Shown piece after piece: positions 57,776 to 64,000 of a stretch of DNA of 64,000 nucleotides. Position numbers and translations under genes: made by a program. Origin of the DNA: Nymphaea colorata (lineage: Eukaryota > Streptophyta > Magnoliopsida > Nymphaeales > Nymphaeaceae); the NCBI RefSeq assembly GCF_008831285.2, contig NC_045138.2, forward strand, positions 32,461,934 through 32,525,933, written 5' to 3'. Below the pieces are notes generated by a model. That model ran no database searches. It had not been told where the DNA came from and worked only from the letters and a program-made list of their open reading frames with translations. The first letter of the stretch is position 1, and each line of letters opens with the position of its first letter.

Positions 57776-60191
57776 ACCGGATCAGGTGAGACCTCTGATC
57801 TTGACCATTTTTTCGAAATCCCAAATCCAACATCCCAAACCGGATTGGATGAGACCTCTAATCCGTATCATATATATATCCAAAATCTTGATCCAACATC
57901 CCAGACCGGATCAGGTGAGACCTCTGATCTTGACCATTTTTTCGAAATCCCAAATCCAACATCCCAGACCGGATTGGATGAGACCTCTAATCCATATCAT
58001 ATATAGATATATCCAAAATCTTGAGTCCAACATCGCAGACCGGATCAGGTGAGACCTCTGATCTTGACCATTGGTCGAAATCCCAAATGCAACATCCCAA
58101 ACCGGATTGGATGAGACCTCTAATCCGTATCATATATATAAGTTTAAAATCCAACGTCCTAGACCATTTAAAATCAGACTTCTATTTTAAATCATAGGAT
58201 GGAACCCCAAATTCCATTTGATAAGGTGAGATCTATGTTCTGGCTGATTGTTCAAAATCTTGAGTCCAACATCCCAAACCGGATCAGGTGAGACCTCTGA
58301 TCTTGACCATTTTTTCGAAATCCCAAATCCAACATCCCAAACCGGATTGTATGAGACCTCTAATCCGTATCATATATATATATCCAAAATCTTGAGTGCA
58401 ACATCCCAGACCGGATCAGGTGAGACCTCTGATCTTGACCATTTTTTCGAAATCCCAAATCCAACATCCCAAACCGGATTGGATGAGACCTCTAATCCGT
58501 ATCATATGTATATTGAAAATCTTGAATCCAACATCCCAGACCAGATCAGGTGAAACCTCTGATCTTGACCATTGGTCGAAATCCCAAATGCAACATCCCA
58601 AACCGGATTGGATGAGACCTCTAATCCGTATCATATATATAATTTTAAAATCCAATGTCCTAGACCATTTAAAATCAGACTTCTATTTTAAATCTTAGGA
58701 TGGAATCCCAAATTCCATTTGGCAAGCCGGACTAGATCGAACCTCTCATCTATCTCTTATATCAAAATTTCAAATCCCGTCTCATATATTTGATCACATG
58801 AAACAGATGGGTGGCTTTTTGATTTCCTGTAAATTCTTTTCACATCCCTTAGGAGTTTTTGAAATCACTTGAAGAATATTACTTTGTCTATATAGATCTT
58901 CGAATCTTCTCAATTCCTTGTATTTGATTTAAAATATTAACTAAATGCTTGTCAAATTCTCAAAGTTTTTCAATGCACTTTTCCATTTTGATGTTTGTTG
59001 GTTATAGTGGATTGAATGAATTTTTAAAATGATTTTTAGCGTGGTGTAAAGTAGAGGTTCGAGTTTTAAAGTTCAAAATCCAATCCAGCATTTGAGACTG
59101 TAGAAAACTAGACCTCCAATCAGAAGCTTTGGTCTAAATCCTTCATGCAACATCCTAGACCGGATCGGTGCTGACCTCTGATTCAAACATTAGCTCTGAA
59201 TCCCTAATTCAACACCTCAAACCAGATGAGATTAGACCTCTGTTCTATTTCTTAGATGCAAACCCTAAATCAAACGTCATAGAACTGATAAAAATGGTTT
59301 ATGGATCTTTGAAATCATTTCCTGTTTTATAAATCTTTGAAACCACTCTATGTTTTCCAAAATTTTGTAAATTGACTTCAAATTCTTATTATTGATTTTC
59401 TTGGAATTTTCTCAATTTCACTAGAGATCTTCAATTTTTTTGGATTTGATTTCGCACTTCTCTTAAATCATTGCTAAATTCTCAAGTTTGTAAATGCACC
59501 TTTCAACTTTTAGGTTTCTAAATTCCATTGGATTGTATGTATACTCAAAGCGATTTTAAACATGGTCTAGACTTGGGGGTTAATATTTTAAAATTCACAT
59601 CCACATTCAAAATATACATTCGACATCCTAGACCGGATAAGGTGAGATCTATGTTCTAGCTGGTTGTTCAAAATCTTGAGTCCAACATCCGAGACTGGAT
59701 CAGGTGAGACCTCTGACCTTGTCCATTTTTTCGAAATCCCAAATCCAACATCCCAAATCGGATTGGATGAGACCTCTAATCTGTATCATATATTTATTCA
59801 AAATCATGAATCCAACATCCCAGACCAGATCAGGTGAGACCTCTGATCTTGACTATTGGTCGAAATCCCAAATGCAACATCCCAAACCGGATTGGATGAG
59901 ACCTTTAATCCGTATCATATATATAAGTTTAAAATCCAACGTCCTAAACCATTTAAAATCAGACTTCTATTTTAATTCTTAGGATGGAATCCCAAATTCC
60001 ATTTGATAAGGTGAGATCTATGTTCTAGCTGGTTGTTCAAAATCTTGAGTCCAACATCCCACACCGGATCATGTGAGACCTCTGATCTTGACCATTTTTT
60101 CGAAATCCCAAATCCAACATCCCAAACCGGATTGGATGAGACCTCTAATCCGTATTATATATATATCCAAAATCTTGTGTTCACATCCCAA
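57776..60191 (+). repeat. 2416-bp higher-order unit, copy 2
   Basis: Equivalent points are exactly 2416 bp before those of copy 3, with only a few differences seen by eye (for example TTCATGC at 59143 against TGCATGC in copy 3). Confidence 0.92.
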
Positions 60192-62607
60192 ACCGGATCA
60201 GGTGAGACCTCTGATCTTGACCATTTTTTCGAAATCCCAAATCCAACATCCCAAACCGGATTGGATGAGACCTCTAATCCGTATCATATATATATCCAAA
60301 ATCTTGATCCAACATCCCAGACCGGATCAGGTGAGACCTCTGATCTTGACCATTTTTTCGAAATCCCAAATCCAACATCCCAGACCGGATTGGATGAGAC
60401 CTCTAATCCATATCATATATAGATATATCCAAAATCTTGAGTCCAACATCGCAGACCGGATCAGGTGAGACCTCTGATCTTGACCATTGGTCGAAATCCC
60501 AAATGCAACATCCCAAACCGGATTGGATGAGACCTCTAATCCGTATCATATATATAAGTTTAAAATCCAACGTCCTAGACCATTTAAAATCAGACTTCTA
60601 TTTTAAATCATAGGATGGAACCCCAAATTCCATTTGATAAGGTGAGATCTATGTTCTGGCTGATTGTTCAAAATCTTGAGTCCAACATCCCAAACCGGAT
60701 CAGGTGAGACCTCTGATCTTGACCATTTTTTCGAAATCCCAAATCCAACATCCCAAACCGGATTGTATGAGACCTCTAATCCGTATCATATATATATATC
60801 CAAAATCTTGAGTGCAACATCCCAGACCGGATCAGGTGAGACCTCTGATCTTGACCATTTTTTCGAAATCCCAAATCCAACATCCCAAACCGGATTGGAT
60901 GAGACCTCTAATCCGTATCATATGTATATTGAAAATCTTGAATCCAACATCCCAGACCAGATCAGGTGAAACCTCTGATCTTGACCATTGGTCGAAATCC
61001 CAAATGCAACATCCCAAACCGGATTGGATGAGACCTCTAATCCGTATCATATATATAATTTTAAAATCCAATGTCCTAGACCATTTAAAATCAGACTTCT
61101 ATTTTAAATCTTAGGATGGAATCCCAAATTCCATTTGGCAAGCCGGACTAGATCGAACCTCTCATCTATCTCTTATATCAAAATTTCAAATCCCGTCTCA
61201 TATATTTGATCACATGAAACAGATGGGTGGCTTTTTGATTTCCTGTAAATTCTTTTCACATCCCTTAGGAGTTTTTGAAATCACTTGAAGAATATTACTT
61301 TGTCTATATAGATCTTCGAATCTTCTCAATTCCTTGTATTTGATTTAAAATATTAACTAAATGCTTGTCAAATTCTCAAAGTTTTTCAATGCACTTTTCC
61401 ATTTTGATGTTTGTTGGTTATAGTGGATTGAATGAATTTTTAAAATGATTTTTAGCGTGGTGTAAAGTAGAGGTTCGAGTTTTAAAGTTCAAAATCCAAT
61501 CCAGCATTTGAGACTGTAGAAAACTAGACCTCCAATCAGAAGCTTTGGTCTAAATCCTGCATGCAACATCCTAGACCGGATCGGTGCTGACCTCTGATTC
61601 AAACATTAGCTCTGAATCCCTAATTCAACACCTCAAACCAGATGAGATTAGACCTCTGTTCTATTTCTTAGATGCAAACCCTAAATCAAACGTCATAGAA
61701 CTGATAAAAATGGTTTATGGATCTTTGAAATCATTTCCTGTTTTATAAATCTTTGAAACCACTTTATGTTTTCCAAAATTTTGTAAATTGACTTCAAATT
61801 CTTATTATTGATTTTCTTGGAATTTTCTCAATTTCACTAGAGATCTTCAATTTTTTTGGATTTGATTTCGCACTTCTCTTAAATCATTGCTAAATTCTCA
61901 AGTTTGTAAATGCACCTTTCAACTTTTAGGTTTCTAAATTCCATTGGATTGTATGTATACTCAAAGCGATTTTAAACATGGTCTAGACTTGGGGGTTAAT
62001 ATTTTAAAATTCACATCCACATTCAAATTATACATTCGACATCCTAGACCGGATAAGGTGAGATCTATGTTCTAGCTGGTTGTTCAAAATCTTGAGTCCA
62101 ACATCCGAGACTGGATCAGGTGAGACCTCTGACCTTGTCCATTTTTTCGAAATCCCAAATCCAACATCCCAAATCGGATTGGATGAGACCTCTAATCTGT
62201 ATCATATATTTATTCAAAATCATGAATCCAACATCCCAGACCAGATCAGGTGAGACCTCTGATCTTGACTATTGGTCGAAATCCCAAATGCAACATCCCA
62301 AACCGGATTGGATGAGACCTTTAATCCGTATCATATATATAAGTTTAAAATCCAACGTCCTAAACCATTTAAAATCAGACTTCTATTTTAATTCTTAGGA
62401 TGGAATCCCAAATTCCATTTGATAAGGTGAGATCTATGTTCTAGCTGGTTGTTCAAAATCTTGAGTCCAACATCCCACACCGGATCATGTGAGACCTCTG
62501 ATCTTGACCATTTTTTCGAAATCCCAAATCCAACATCCCAAACCGGATTGGATGAGACCTCTAATCCGTATTATATATATATCCAAAATCTTGTGTTCAC
62601 ATCCCAA
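60192..62607 (+). repeat. 2416-bp higher-order unit, copy 3
   Basis: Nearly identical to copy 2. A fourth copy begins at 62608 but leaves the pattern after about 160 bp (62766), where a dimer junction jumps to the GACCATTGGTCGAAA variant. Confidence 0.92.
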
Positions 62608-64000
62608 ACCGGATCAGGTGAGACCTCTGATCTTGACCATTTTTTCGAAATCCCAAATCCAACATCCCAAACCGGATTGGATGAGACCTCTAATCCGTAT
62701 CATATATATATCCAAAATCTTGATCCAACATCCCAGACCGGATCAGGTGAGACCTCTGATCTTGACCATTGGTCGAAATCTCAAATGCAACATCCCAAAC
62801 CGGATTGGATGAGACCTCTAATCCGTATCATATATATAAGTTTAAAATCCAACGTCCTAGACCATTTAAAATCAGACTTCTATTTTAATTCTTAGGATGG
62901 AATCCCAAATTCCATTTGATAAGGTGAGATCTATGTTCTAGCTGGTTGTTCAAAATCTTGAGTCCAACTTTCCAGACCGGATCATGTGAGACCTCTGATC
63001 TTGATCATTTTTTCGAAATCCCAAATCCAACATCCCAAACCGGATTGGATGAGACCTCTAATCCGTATCATATATATTTCCAAAATCTTGAGTCCAACAT
63101 CCCAGACCGGATCAGGTGAGACCTCTGATCTTGACCATTTTTCGAAATCTCAAATCCAACATCCCAAACCGGATTGGATGAGACCTCTAATCCGTATCAT
63201 ATATATATTGAAAATCTTGAATCCAACATCCCAGACCAGATCAGGTGAGACCTCTGATCTTGACCATTGGTCGAAATCCCAAATGCAACATCCCAAACCG
63301 GATTGGATGAGACCTCTAATCCGTATCATATATATTAGTTTAAAATCCAACGTCCTAGACCATTTAAAATCAGACTTCTATTTTAATTCTTAGGATTTAA
63401 TCCCAAATTCCATTTGATAAGGTGAGATCTATGTTCTAGCTGGTTGTTCAAAATCTTGAGTCCAACATCCCAGACCGGATCCGGTGAGACCTCTGATCTT
63501 GACCATTTTTTTGAAATCCCAAATCTAACATCCCAAACAGGATTGGATGAGACCTCTAATCCGTATCATATATATAACCAAAATCTTGAGTCCGACATCC
63601 CAGACCGGATCAGGTGAGACCTCTGATCTTGACCATTTTTTCGAAATTCCTAATCCAACATGCTTGACCATTTTTTCGAAATCCCAAATCCAACATCCCA
63701 AACCGGATTGGATGAGACCTCTAATCCGTATCATATATATATCCAAAATCTTTAGTGCAACATCCCAGACCGGATTGGATGAGACCTCTAATCCATATCA
63801 TATATATATCCAAAATCTTGAGTCCAACATCCCAGACCGGATCTAGTGAGACCTCTGATCTTGACCATTTTTTTGAAATCCCAAATCCAACATCCCAAAC
63901 AGGATTGAATGAGACCTCTAATCCGTATCATATATATGTTAAAAATCTTGAATCCAACATCCCAGACCAGATCAGGTGAGACCTCTGATCTTGACCATTG

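Larger units (their letters stand above)
50630..64000 (+). repeat. Satellite block II, continuing past the window
   Basis: Same families and orientation as block I. A diverged L-like edge (50630-50950) leads into dimers, C modules and full L modules at 52424-53360, 56304-57230, 58721-59646 and 61137-62062. The edge itself recurs at 54506-54840, 3876 bp further on, so a larger unit of about 3.9 kb includes the gap. From 55363 it is organised as 2.4-kb units; after 62770 it returns to irregular dimers. No gene is present. Confidence 0.95.

Noticed and set aside
50996-63979. Open frames up to 148 codons in satellite block II
   Set aside because: Same mechanism; they repeat exactly every 2416 bp with the satellite and have no non-repeat features.

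Overview
The window is nuclear DNA of a flowering plant. The evidence is decayed Copia and Gypsy retrotransposons with plant-type primer-binding sites, plant gene fragments (PDR/ABCG transporter, S-domain receptor kinase, cathepsin B-like protease), and nuclear copies of plastid and mitochondrial RNA genes. The species cannot be told from the sequence. Two runs of exactly 100 N (8953-9052 and 53841-53940) mark scaffold gaps. I found no complete, clearly functional protein-coding gene; almost everything is repeat, transposon or gene fragment.

Layout. 65-7356: a minus-strand Copia element (LTRs 299-774 and 6877-7351, 5-bp target duplication CCTCG). Its gag, protease and RT/RNase H are decayed and its integrase core is missing. 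A foreign block inside RT carries a plastid 16S rRNA fragment. 7357-8952: intergenic DNA with small tandem repeats. 9053-15859: satellite block I. 15860-28740: AT-rich DNA with a Gypsy chromodomain remnant, a 0.5-kb repeat abutting the 3' end of a PDR-type ABCG gene (17398-19131), a LINE ORF1-like remnant (20800-21118) and exon-like scraps. 28741-33881: two copies of a GC-rich unclassified element, one cathepsin B-like exon (30991-31116), and the LTR plus gag of a second Copia element.

35175-46900 contains a 1.1-kb duplication (35175-36274 and 42104-43222). Beside each copy lies a minus-strand S-domain receptor kinase relic. Next to the first copy is a mitochondrial insert with 5S rRNA and a tRNA-Pro lacking its D arm. 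Between the copies is a 0.5-kb tandem repeat array (40031-42103). A lone first exon resembling the SAL1/HAL2 phosphatase lies at 43491-43556. 47980-49150 is GC-rich and unclassified. 50880-64000 is satellite block II, which runs off the window.

The satellite is the main biological signal. About 63- and 67-bp monomers pair into a 130-bp dimer. Dimers are interleaved with a diverged module (C) and a 0.58-0.93-kb AT-rich module (L), and these are amplified into higher-order units of about 0.93 kb and 2.416 kb. The two monomer types can each form a hairpin at the same place, and a base pair has changed on both sides of the stem between them. The many open frames in the satellite, on both strands, are by-products of the repeat and not genes.
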